Source: Roseateles chitinivorans
GTDB lineage: Bacteria > Pseudomonadota > Gammaproteobacteria > Burkholderiales > Burkholderiaceae_C
Length of the DNA stretch: 64,000 bases
Direction of reading: 5' to 3'
Assembly (NCBI RefSeq): GCF_002761755.1
Contig: NZ_PEOG01000006.1
Coordinates: forward strand, 1 to 64,000
Shown: piece after piece, positions 17,824 through 25,694 of the stretch
Layout: each line of letters starts with the position of its first letter
How positions within the stretch are numbered: the first letter of the stretch is position 1
Position numbers and translations under genes: made by a program
Notes under the pieces: model-generated
The model's database searches: none
Told to the model about the DNA's origin: nothing
Seen by the model: only the letters and a program-made list of their open reading frames with translations

Positions 17824-18510
17824 ATGGGCACCCCGCGTCGTGACGATTCGACCTCCGCCCCGGCCTCCCGGCCGGGCGAGGCCGCACCCACGCCCGCTTT
17901 GCCAAAGGCCCGCCATTTGAAGATCGTCCCGTTCGATCCGGACCGCACGTCCGCATCGCCGCCGTCCGAGCCGGACTGGGCGGCGCTGATGCGTCGCGTC
18001 GCCGAACAGCACGATCGGGAGGCCTTCGGCCGGCTGTTCTCGCATTTCGCGCCCCGGCTCAAGAGCTACCTGATCCGCACCGGCAGCACCGACGCCGCCG
18101 CCGAGGAACTGGCGCAGGACACGCTGGTGATGGTGTGGCGCAAGGCGGCGATGTTCGATCCGGCGCAGGCGGCGGTGTCGACCTGGATCTTCACCATCGG
18201 CCGCCGTTTGCGCATCGATGCCGCGCGGCGGCATCTGCTCGACGGTGCCGGCGACGAGTGTTTCGAGTTCGACCGCCTGCAAGCCGACCAGCCCGACGTG
18301 GCCGACCACGCCGATGCGGCGCGCCAGGGCCAGCGGATCCGTGACGCGTTGTCCCGGTTGCCGCCGGAGCAGGCGCAGGTGCTGCGGCTGTCCTTCTACG
18401 AGGACGAGCCGCATGCGCGGATCGCCTCGGAGCTCGGATTGCCGCTGGGCACGGTGAAGTCGCGGATCCGGCTGGCGGTGGCGCATCTGCGCCGGCTGCT
18501 GGATCCCTGA
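17824..18510 (+). CDS. ECF RNA polymerase sigma factor (ChrR-partnered type)
   Basis: A group-4 sigma factor: sigma region 2 is seen in FGRLFSHFAPRLKSYLIRTG and LAQDTLVMVWRKAAMFDPAQA, region 4 in RLPPEQAQVLRLSFYEDEPH and GLPLGTVKSRIRLAV. From this ATG the protein is 228 residues, with a non-conserved Pro/Ser/Ala-rich start of about 31 residues. A TTG at 17917 (LKIVPFD), with AAAGG upstream, is an attractive alternative start and would fit the predicted promoter better. The next gene encodes a ChrR anti-sigma factor, so it should be held inactive until singlet oxygen or similar stress. Predicted targets are the two flanking operons and itself. Confidence 0.9.
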   Translation: MGTPRRDDSTSAPASRPGEAAPTPALPKARHLKIVPFDPDRTSASPPSEPDWAALMRRVAEQHDREAFGRLFSHFAPRLKSYLIRTGSTDAAAEELAQDTLVMVWRKAAMFDPAQAAVSTWIFTIGRRLRIDAARRHLLDGAGDECFEFDRLQADQPDVADHADAARQGQRIRDALSRLPPEQAQVLRLSFYEDEPHARIASELGLPLGTVKSRIRLAVAHLRRLLDP

Positions 18511-18612
18511 GCCGGCCGCGGTCCTCCATGCACCTGAATCGACCCCTCCAACGGCTCTGCCATCGACCTCACCATCACCCTCTCCCGCCCTTCTCCTCCT
18601 GACCGTCCGACC

Positions 18613-19293
18613 ATGCGCCCGCCCGACATCCACCATCACCCCGCCGACGAGCTGCTGCTGTCGCTGGCCGCGGGCGCGCTGCCCACGGGCATCCGGCTGG
18701 TGACGGAAATCCATCTGGAGCTGTGCGCCGCCTGCCGCGAGCGGGTGGCGATGCTGCGGGCGGTCGGCGGGGCGCTGATCGAGGAGGAAACGGCCGCGCC
18801 GATGCGCGACGACGCGCTGGCGCAGGCGTTCGCCCGGATCGACGCGATCGAGGCGGCTGCAGGCGCGGTGGGGACGGCCGTTCCCCGCAAGGTGCCGGCC
18901 CCGCCACCGCTGCCGACTGGCGCGGTGTGGCCGAGGGCGCTGGCCGACTGCAGTGCGACCCGCTGGCGCTGGATCGGACCGGGCATGCGCTGGAGCAAGG
19001 TCAGCGTGCCCGGCGCGCCGCAGGCCAATGTCTTCCTGCTGCGCATCGGCCCGGGCAAGTACCTGCCGCCGCACACCCACCGCGGGACCGAGCTGACGCA
19101 GGTCATCTACGGCCGGTTCCACGACGGGCGCGCCCTGTTCGGCCCCGGCGACTTCGACCTGGCCGACGGCGAGGTCCACCATCAGCCGGTGGTGCAGGAA
19201 GGCAGCGAATGCATCTGCGTGGCCGCCGTCGACGGCCGGCTGCACTTCGACGGATTCATCGCCCGATGGTTCGGGTCGCTCGTCGGGATGTGA
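18613..19293 (+). CDS. ChrR-type zinc anti-sigma factor with cupin domain
   Basis: The 226-residue protein has an N-terminal zinc anti-sigma domain: HHHPADELLLSLAAGALP followed by HLELCAAC, giving the H...H-x3-C-x2-C zinc pattern. The C-terminal half is a cupin with HTHRGTELTQVIYG and FDLADGEVHHQP metal-binding patterns, as in Rhodobacter ChrR. It would bind and hold the sigma factor encoded 102 bp upstream. The last 38 bp overlap the convergent DUF2177 gene, so the cluster is tightly packed. The stress signal is inferred from the family (singlet oxygen or organic peroxides). Confidence 0.92.
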   Translation: MRPPDIHHHPADELLLSLAAGALPTGIRLVTEIHLELCAACRERVAMLRAVGGALIEEETAAPMRDDALAQAFARIDAIEAAAGAVGTAVPRKVPAPPPLPTGAVWPRALADCSATRWRWIGPGMRWSKVSVPGAPQANVFLLRIGPGKYLPPHTHRGTELTQVIYGRFHDGRALFGPGDFDLADGEVHHQPVVQEGSECICVAAVDGRLHFDGFIARWFGSLVGM

Positions 19294-19735
19294 GCGCGGC
19301 CGTCACGAGCGCGGCGACGCCGGACGACACGCCGCTGATGACGGTGCCCCACGCCAGGTCGATGACGGTGATGAGCCAGGGCCAGTCGCGCAGCGTGGCC
19401 TGGTTGGTGAAGTCGTAGGTCGCGTAGGCCAGGAAGCCGAAGCAGGCGCCCTGCGCGAACGCGAGCCGCGATCGGCCCCGACGCAGCGCGGGCGCGACCG
19501 CGAAGAACACCAGTCCGGCCACGTACAGCGGATAGAAGACCGCCACTGCCCGCCAGTCGACGGTCGCTGCCATCAGGTGACCGATGGCCGGCTGGTAGAC
19601 GCGCCCGGCCATGGTGCCGAGCCAGGCGGCGTCCATGGCCAGGAACACCACCAGCGTCGCGAGGTAGGCCAGCGGCCAGCGCCAGGCGGGCGCGTGAGTG
19701 GGCAAATGGCGGGGTGTCGTGGTCGAAGCGGTCAT
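19256..19735 (-). CDS. DUF2177 family membrane protein
   Basis: This 159-residue protein has about four membrane helices and the family sequences FLAMDAAWLGTMAGRVYQPAIG and ACFGFLAYATYDFTNQATL. It is the last gene of the minus-strand operon starting at 22458, 22 bp after the DUF6134 gene. Its 3' end overlaps the chrR-like gene on the other strand by 38 bp. DUF2177 genes commonly sit in ChrR/ECF stress clusters; function is unknown. Confidence 0.88.
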   Translation of the reverse strand: MTASTTTPRHLPTHAPAWRWPLAYLATLVVFLAMDAAWLGTMAGRVYQPAIGHLMAATVDWRAVAVFYPLYVAGLVFFAVAPALRRGRSRLAFAQGACFGFLAYATYDFTNQATLRDWPWLITVIDLAWGTVISGVSSGVAALVTAALTSRRATRTIGR

Positions 19736-19757
19736 CGCGATCTCCTGGGGGTTCGAT

Positions 19758-20576
19758 TCATCGCAGCCGATAGGTCAGCATCCGTCCGCCCTTCACCACC
19801 GCATCGAGCCCGACCCAGCGGCCATCGGACCGGGCTCGCCACAGCGTCAGCTGCTGACGTTCCGCGGGCTTGCCCGCGACGACAGGGGGCGTGGCGGTGA
19901 GGCGCCAGCGCATCGCCTCGAGCTCGCGGCCGGCGACGGTGATCGACGCGTCGGGCAGGCGCTCGATGCGGACCTCGTCGACCTCGCCGGTCTGCGGATT
20001 CAGCAGGCGCTGCTGCCGCACCAGCGCAGGATGCCAGTAGGCGTAGCTCATCAGGCAATCGGACCCGCCCGTCCCGGCGGTGGATGCAGCCGGCGATGTC
20101 GATCCCGATGCGGCAGGCGGTGCCGACGGCGACGTGAGCGTGGATGGCGCTGGCGATGCGGTCGACGGCACTCGCGGCCCGAAGCTCTTGTCGACGTCGA
20201 TCGGCTTGCCGTCGTCGTCGGTGCGGCTCTGGAGTCCCTGCAGGCAATCGCCGCGCCAGCGCTCCCGGGCCTCGTGGCGGTAGCGGAAGACGGTCAGGCC
20301 CAGGAGCTTCACATCGAAGCGGGCGACGCTGCGCACGGTGCGGGCATCCGGCTCGCCAGCGACCTCGAAGCGATGGCTGCCGATGGGCTTGCCATCGAGG
20401 CGGACCTCGAAGTCCCAGCTCCCGCCCGCGACCGCGACCGCTTCGGCGGTCCGCGGCTCAGGCGTCGCCTCGGCGCCCGGTGTTGCCGCGCCGACCGAGG
20501 CGCCGCTGATCGAGCCGACCGCGACGATGATGGCGCGCAAGCCGACCCGGGGCAGGAACGCTCGGGCGGCCTTCAT
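19758..20576 (-). CDS. DUF6134-like exported protein with Ser/Ala/Pro-rich insert
   Basis: The 272-residue chain has an N-terminal hydrophobic signal segment (LRAIIVAVGSISGASVGAA), then WDFEVRLDGKPIGSHRFEV, the start of a lipocalin-like beta domain, running to YWHPALVRQQRLLNPQTGEV and GGRMLTYRLR. A low-complexity insert of about 37 residues (136-172, Ser/Ala/Pro/Thr/Gly) interrupts the domain. The start overlaps the stop of the DUF1295 gene by four bases, showing coupling. It is probably periplasmic; lipid or pigment binding is only a guess from the fold. Confidence 0.7.
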   Translation of the reverse strand: MKAARAFLPRVGLRAIIVAVGSISGASVGAATPGAEATPEPRTAEAVAVAGGSWDFEVRLDGKPIGSHRFEVAGEPDARTVRSVARFDVKLLGLTVFRYRHEARERWRGDCLQGLQSRTDDDGKPIDVDKSFGPRVPSTASPAPSTLTSPSAPPAASGSTSPAASTAGTGGSDCLMSYAYWHPALVRQQRLLNPQTGEVDEVRIERLPDASITVAGRELEAMRWRLTATPPVVAGKPAERQQLTLWRARSDGRWVGLDAVVKGGRMLTYRLR

Positions 20577-21397
20577 CGCGTCCCGTCCCGTTTGGGCGGC
20601 CACGGGATGAAGGCGCTGGTGCGGGCGATGTAGTCGCGATAGGCGGGACGCCGCTGGCCGATGTCCTGCTCGAGCAGCGTGATGCCGCTCACCTTGAGCA
20701 GCAGCACCGTCATCAGCACCGGCGAGGCCAGGCACCAAGCCACCGCCACGCCGCCCGCCGACACCGCCATCAGGCCCAGCCCCCACCACACGCAGCATTC
20801 GCCGAAGTAGTTGGGATGACGCGAGTAGCGCCACAGTCCGGTATCGAGCACCCGGTCGCGGTGCCCCGGCGCGCGGCGGAATCGCGTCAGTTGCGCGTCG
20901 GCGATCGTCTCGATGAGCAGGCCGCCCACCGCGATCGCGGCGCCAAGGGTGTCCCAGGCCGTCCACGCCGACCGCCCGCCGCCGCTGGCCGCGAGCTGCG
21001 GCCAGGACACGACCCAGCCGAGCGCCGCTTGCAGCAGGAACACCAGCCACAGGCTCTTGAGCCCGAAGCCCGGCTGGTTGCGCGCACGGATCGCCTGGTA
21101 GCGGGGATCCTCGCCATGGCCCCAGTTGCGCGTGGTCACGTGGACGCCGAGCCGCAGCGCCCAGGCGAGCGTGATCGAGAGCATCACCCAGGCCCGCGCG
21201 TCCCCGCCGAGGCTGACGACATAGAAGGCCGACGGCGCGGCGATGAAGGCCGACCACACGCGGTCGGCCAGGCTCGCATCGCGCCGCGCGAGGCTGACCA
21301 GCCAGGTCGGCAGCGCGATGGCCACGGCGATCGAGAGGCCGATGGCGGCTGCGACGGCGAGCGCGACACCGGAAGGCGCCATGTCGATGCCCACCAT
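20573..21397 (-). CDS. DUF1295 family membrane protein
   Basis: A 274-residue polytopic protein with about six to seven helices and the signature YSRHPNYFGECCVWWGLGL, shared with steroid reductase / isoprenylcysteine methyltransferase-like DUF1295 proteins. The C terminus QRRPAYRDYIARTSAFIPW is also typical. The ATG shares bases with the upstream methyltransferase stop (TGATG), so translation is coupled. The long frame upstream is a shadow of that gene. Likely a lipid-modifying membrane enzyme; substrate unknown. Confidence 0.85.
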   Translation of the reverse strand: MVGIDMAPSGVALAVAAAIGLSIAVAIALPTWLVSLARRDASLADRVWSAFIAAPSAFYVVSLGGDARAWVMLSITLAWALRLGVHVTTRNWGHGEDPRYQAIRARNQPGFGLKSLWLVFLLQAALGWVVSWPQLAASGGGRSAWTAWDTLGAAIAVGGLLIETIADAQLTRFRRAPGHRDRVLDTGLWRYSRHPNYFGECCVWWGLGLMAVSAGGVAVAWCLASPVLMTVLLLKVSGITLLEQDIGQRRPAYRDYIARTSAFIPWPPKRDGTR

Positions 21398-22458
21398 CAG
21401 CGCCGCGGCGCGAAGAGATAGTGGCTGACCCACCACTGCTGCCCGTGGTCGTAGGCGAACAGCTCCTCGACGGAGAGCAGGAAGAGCCGCCAGCGCTGCC
21501 ACCACATGGGCGCGTCGTCGGGACCGTAGACCCGGTCGAAGACCGGCATCAGCTCGGCGCGGTGCGCGTCCAGCCGTTCCAGCCAGGCCGCCGCGGTGCG
21601 CGCATAGTGGCGGCCGTCCCAGCGCCAGCGCTGCAGCAGCGCCAGGTCGTCCTGGCAGAGCAAGGCCAGGTCGTCGCTGGGCATCATCCCGCCGGAGAAG
21701 AAGTGGCGGCTCATCCAATCGGTGGCATCGCGGACCTCGAAGGCATACGGTGCCTCGCGATGCGCGAAGACATGCAGGAAGAACCGGCCATCGTCCCGCA
21801 GCCAGTTCGACACCTTGCGGAAGGCGCGCGGCCAGTTGCGCAGATGCTCGAACATCTCGACCGACACGATCCGATCGAAGCGCCGGTCGAGCTGGCCGTC
21901 ATCGCCCCAGGACGAGAAGTCGGCGGTGCGCACCTGCAGGTTGCGCAGGCCGAGCCGAAGCGCCTGCGCTTCGATGAAGGCGCGTTGCGAGGCCGAGTTC
22001 GACACCGCCAGGATCTCCGACGCCGGCAGGTGCTCGGCCATCCACAGGCTCAGCGATCCCCAGCCGCAGCCGAGTTCCAGGATGGTCTGCCCATCGGCCA
22101 GTCCGGCGCGCGCCGCGGTCTCGGCCAGCGCCGCCTCCTCGGCCGCCGCCAGGTTGTCGACGCCTTCGGGCCACCAGCAGCAGCTGTACTTGCGCCGCGG
22201 GCCCAGCATCGCCTCGAACAGCGCCGGCGGCAGCTCGTAGTGCTGCGCGTTGGCCTGCTCGGGGAGGACGGCCAGCGGCGCGGCACGCAGCCCGGCCAGG
22301 AACTCCTGCGTCAGCGCGGCGGCCGCCTCGGGGTCCTGGTGATGGGCCTCGTCGAGCCGCAGGCGCAGCAGGCGCCGGATGCCCAGCCGCACCGCGGCCT
22401 CGGGCAGCAAGCCGCGCTCGGCGAGCCGCACGGCGATCGAGGAAATTGCAAGCGCCAT
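21397..22458 (-). CDS. CFA-synthase family SAM methyltransferase
   Basis: This 353-residue SAM enzyme of the cyclopropane-synthase superfamily has HYELPPALFEAMLGPRRKYS, the SAM loop ILELGCGWGSLSLWMAEHLP and the later IVSVEMFEHLRNWPRAF. It is shorter than, and not a copy of, the CFA synthase at 13909-15306, lacking its N-terminal domain. The start at 22458 has GAAGGG upstream. It leads an operon of four overlapping or closely spaced genes and has its own predicted ECF promoter 27 bp upstream. Likely acts on membrane lipids. Confidence 0.88.
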   Translation of the reverse strand: MALAISSIAVRLAERGLLPEAAVRLGIRRLLRLRLDEAHHQDPEAAAALTQEFLAGLRAAPLAVLPEQANAQHYELPPALFEAMLGPRRKYSCCWWPEGVDNLAAAEEAALAETAARAGLADGQTILELGCGWGSLSLWMAEHLPASEILAVSNSASQRAFIEAQALRLGLRNLQVRTADFSSWGDDGQLDRRFDRIVSVEMFEHLRNWPRAFRKVSNWLRDDGRFFLHVFAHREAPYAFEVRDATDWMSRHFFSGGMMPSDDLALLCQDDLALLQRWRWDGRHYARTAAAWLERLDAHRAELMPVFDRVYGPDDAPMWWQRWRLFLLSVEELFAYDHGQQWWVSHYLFAPRR

Positions 22459-22484
22459 GGCATGCCCTTCGAAGAATGACTTGC

Positions 22485-22515
22485 CGCTTGTACGCGGGGG
22501 GCGGCGACTTGGATC
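22485..22515 (-). promoter_or_regulatory. Predicted ECF sigma promoter of the methyltransferase-DUF1295-DUF6134-DUF2177 operon
   Basis: GATCCAA, 14 bases, CGTACAAGCG on the minus strand: both boxes identical to those at 17676-17706, with a different spacer. The predicted transcript start would lie about 20 bases before the ATG, leaving room for the GAAGGG ribosome site. Confidence 0.75.
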
Positions 22516-22623
22516 TCCACCCACACCAGCCACCTCCGGGGACCATCCTCACCCCTGCCCTCGGCCCACAACCCCCGGGGTCCCACCCCGCACATCGCCT
22601 GAGCCGCGGACGCGGCGGCGGCC

Positions 22624-24849
22624 TCAGCCCGCCATCACCCGCCCCTTGCCGCCGCGCTTGCCACGCAGCATCTCGTGGTCCGCGCGCTCGATGAGTTCCT
22701 GCGCGCCGGCCGTGTCGTCGGGCAAGAACACCGCGACGCCCACGGTCGCCCCGACCGCGACGGTCGCGCCCGAACTGAGGGTGACCGGCTCGCCGATCGC
22801 GTCGATCACGCGCGCCAGCACCGGCCGCCAGTCGTCGCCGTCCATGCAGGTCAGCACCAGCACGAACTCGTCCCCGCCCAGGCGCGCCGCGGTGTCCAGC
22901 GGCCGGATGTGGGCCAGCAGCCGCGTCGCCACCGTCAGCAGCAACTGGTCGCCGGCGTCGTGCCCGTGCTCGTCGTTGACGGCCTTGAAGCCGTCCAGGT
23001 CCAGGTAGCAGATCGCCACCCGCTTGCGTTCCCGCCGCGCCACCGCCAGCGCCTGCTCGATCCGGTCGTGCAGCAGCACGCGGTTGGGCAGCTGCGTCAG
23101 CGCGTCATGGAAGGCCGCGTGCGCCAGGTGCTCGTGCGCCGCCTTCATCGGCGTGATGTCCACCGCCATCGCGAAGATCTCGGTCTCCGACAGCGGCGCC
23201 GCGCCGAAGTCCACCCACACCGCCTCGCCGCCCTTGCTGCGCATCCGCAGCTGCGACCGGTAGTGGCCGTGCTCCTCCAGCGCCGAATACACCTGCCGCC
23301 CGACCTCCTCGTACTGCGCGTCGTCCCAGTAGAGCACCCGCGCTGGCGCGCCCTGCAGTTCGCCGGGTCCGTAGCCGAGGATGCGTTCCACCGCGCGGTT
23401 GCGCCAGGTGATCGTGCGGCGCTCGATCTTGGCCATGCCGACCAGGTCGCTGTCGAGCATCGCCGCCTGCTCGCGCTGCAAGCGCCGCGCCTGGGTGACG
23501 TCGCGCCCGGACGAGAACACGAACAGCTCGCCGCGGATCTCGGTGACGCTGAGCTGCAACTCGACGTCGATCACCTGGCCGTCATCGCGGCGGTGCTGCA
23601 CGTCGACGCGCTGCCGGTCGCCCGCCTTGATCTTGGCAAGCCAGGCGTTGATCGCCGCCTCGTCCTGGTTGACGTCCCAACTCCCGACATGGCGTCCCAT
23701 CAGCGCGGCGCGGGTGGACTTCAGCATCTCGGCGAAGGAGTCGCTCATCTCCACCAGCCGACCGCGTCCGTCGACGATATGGATCCCATCCGCAGAGACG
23801 CGCATCAGCGCCTGGATGCGCTTGCCCTGCTCGGCCAGCGCCGTCATGGCCTCGTCCTCGCGGCGGTTGGCGCGCCGCACATGCCAGGTGGCGAGCGTCA
23901 CCAGCAGCCAGGCCAGCGCCGCCAGCGACGCCACGGTCCAGGCCTGCTCGCGCCAGGGGGTGAAGAATCGCTCGTTGTTCACGCCGGCGTAGACGACGAA
24001 GGGCCAATGGTCGAGCGCGCGGTAGGCGCTGGTGCGGTTCTGGCCGTCGATGCTGACCGTCGAGACCACGCTGCCCTGGCGCGGATTGGCCGCCAGCATC
24101 TCGCGCATCCGCGATGAGACCTGCGTGTCGCCGACCTCGCCCTGCACCGGACTGCCCGGCGCGATGCGCGCGACCAGCCGCAGGTCATCGCGGCGCAGCG
24201 TCATCGCGTCCAGCGGCGCCAGCTCGTAGCGCTCGAACAGGTGGCGGAAATGGTCGACGCCGACGCTCACGTAAAGCACGCCCGCGAAGCGGCCGCGCAC
24301 GATGAGCGGCCGCACGAACGCCACGACCCAGTTCCCCGATACCCGCGAGACCAGCGGGCCGGTCACCAGCGTCGCGGGCTCGGCGAGTCCGCGCGCCTGG
24401 ATGAAGTAATCGCGATCGTCGACGCGGGTCGGCGCGCCGGCGGGCAGGCGCGTGCCCCAGCGGACCTGGCCGCTGGCGTCGGCGGCCCGGAAGGCCTCGA
24501 TCCCGTGCAGCAGGCCGAAGCGCGCATGCAGCACCTCGTTGAGCACCGCGTCGGAGGCGCCGCCGGGCGCGGCTGCCATCAGCCGCTCGAGTTCGCCGCC
24601 GGTGGCGCGCAGCACCGCGTCCACGCGGCCGATCTCGGCCTCGACATTGAGCTGGGCCACGGCGGCCAGGCCTTCGGCGACGTCCCGCGCCTGCCTCGCA
24701 TAAGCGCGATGCGAGGTCTCCAGCACATGCCAGACCAGCGCCGCGAGCACCAGCGCGACGGTCAGGTTCGCGCCGACGAGCCAGGCCGTCATGCGGCGGC
24801 GGCGCCTGGCGGCACCGTCGACGAGGAGTTGGGGATCGGTCAGCGGCAT
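22624..24849 (-). CDS. Membrane-bound diguanylate cyclase with Cache-like and PAS domains
   Basis: The 741-residue protein makes cyclic di-GMP. It has a membrane helix near residues 20-45, a periplasmic sensor region (to about 290) with a double-Cache look (DRDYFIQARGLAEPATLVTGP), a second helix (about 300-325), two PAS domains (about 340-570) and a C-terminal GGDEF domain. The active-site GGDEF is intact at 658-662, and RPLD at 649-652, five residues ahead, is a complete inhibitory I-site. There is no EAL domain. It is a single-gene unit facing away from the ECF cluster. The periplasmic signal is unknown. An alternative start 19 codons in would remove a basic leader. Confidence 0.92.
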   Translation of the reverse strand: MPLTDPQLLVDGAARRRRRMTAWLVGANLTVALVLAALVWHVLETSHRAYARQARDVAEGLAAVAQLNVEAEIGRVDAVLRATGGELERLMAAAPGGASDAVLNEVLHARFGLLHGIEAFRAADASGQVRWGTRLPAGAPTRVDDRDYFIQARGLAEPATLVTGPLVSRVSGNWVVAFVRPLIVRGRFAGVLYVSVGVDHFRHLFERYELAPLDAMTLRRDDLRLVARIAPGSPVQGEVGDTQVSSRMREMLAANPRQGSVVSTVSIDGQNRTSAYRALDHWPFVVYAGVNNERFFTPWREQAWTVASLAALAWLLVTLATWHVRRANRREDEAMTALAEQGKRIQALMRVSADGIHIVDGRGRLVEMSDSFAEMLKSTRAALMGRHVGSWDVNQDEAAINAWLAKIKAGDRQRVDVQHRRDDGQVIDVELQLSVTEIRGELFVFSSGRDVTQARRLQREQAAMLDSDLVGMAKIERRTITWRNRAVERILGYGPGELQGAPARVLYWDDAQYEEVGRQVYSALEEHGHYRSQLRMRSKGGEAVWVDFGAAPLSETEIFAMAVDITPMKAAHEHLAHAAFHDALTQLPNRVLLHDRIEQALAVARRERKRVAICYLDLDGFKAVNDEHGHDAGDQLLLTVATRLLAHIRPLDTAARLGGDEFVLVLTCMDGDDWRPVLARVIDAIGEPVTLSSGATVAVGATVGVAVFLPDDTAGAQELIERADHEMLRGKRGGKGRVMAG

Positions 24850-25002
24850 GGCTTGCGAAGCATCGGCTTCGGCGCCGGGCGGGCTTGCGCCCTGTCCCGG
24901 CCGGTCTCCCTGGGTCTGCCGGCCCCGTCGCCGGCATGAAGCCAGTCTACTGAGCGAGGGGGCGGCGATGCGATGCCCGGAAACCCGGGAATGCGGGGGG
25001 TG

Positions 25003-25422
25003 TCACAGCCCCTCCATCGCCCGTTCCTGCGCCTTGTCCTTCAGCGTGCCGCCCTTGGGGGCGAGCAGGTCGCGGGCGTGGGGGATGCCGGAGCCGGCCT
25101 GTTCCGGCGGCGGCGGGGCCTTGTAGGCCGGCATCACCGACACCGTGCCGCCCTTGACCTTCTGCTCGGCGCTGCCGCGCGGGCAGGCCTCGTTGGTGTA
25201 AAGCACCTGGCCGTCGACCACGCAGCGGCGCACGCCGCCCGACGCACTGCCGCCGGTACCGGCCGGCGCATCGGCCTCGGTGCGGAGCTTCGGCAGCTCG
25301 ACCTTCCCGGCCTGTCGTTCCACCTCGCGCGTCGCGTCGCGCAGGAACGGGATCTCGTCGCGCTTCTTCCAGCCGATGACGCCCAGCACGGCGACGAGGA
25401 CGATGAGCAGGACTGCCCGCAT
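25003..25422 (-). CDS. DUF4124-like membrane-anchored small protein
   Basis: The 139-residue protein has an N-terminal membrane anchor (MRAVLLIVLVAVLGVIGW) and a periplasmic part with VRRCVVDGQVLYTNEACPRG, the cysteine-pair pattern of DUF4124, where C is followed by a strand and a second C. The C terminus is charged and ends in a short helix. No operon partner is evident; flanking gaps of 153 and 272 bp show no clear signals. Confidence 0.7.
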   Translation of the reverse strand: MRAVLLIVLVAVLGVIGWKKRDEIPFLRDATREVERQAGKVELPKLRTEADAPAGTGGSASGGVRRCVVDGQVLYTNEACPRGSAEQKVKGGTVSVMPAYKAPPPPEQAGSGIPHARDLLAPKGGTLKDKAQERAMEGL

Positions 25423-25694
25423 GAATGCTTCTCCCTGAAATCGCGCACTGCGGCGCGTCGGTCTTGCCGGTCCACGCTGGACCCGCCTGACGGGCCCGCC
25501 TGGGTGGGCCGGCGGCTGCGGATGATATCGACGCCAGGTCCCCGTGGGAGCGACCGTTCGGGCTCGGATGCGCCCGCCGTGGGACGCTCGTCACGCCCAC
25601 GGGCTGATCCGGCATCGCGCCGATCGCGCACGGCCGTCTGAGGCACACTTCGCCGCCAGCCCTTCGTCCGCACCCGGCCCGCCGGCCCTCGCGC

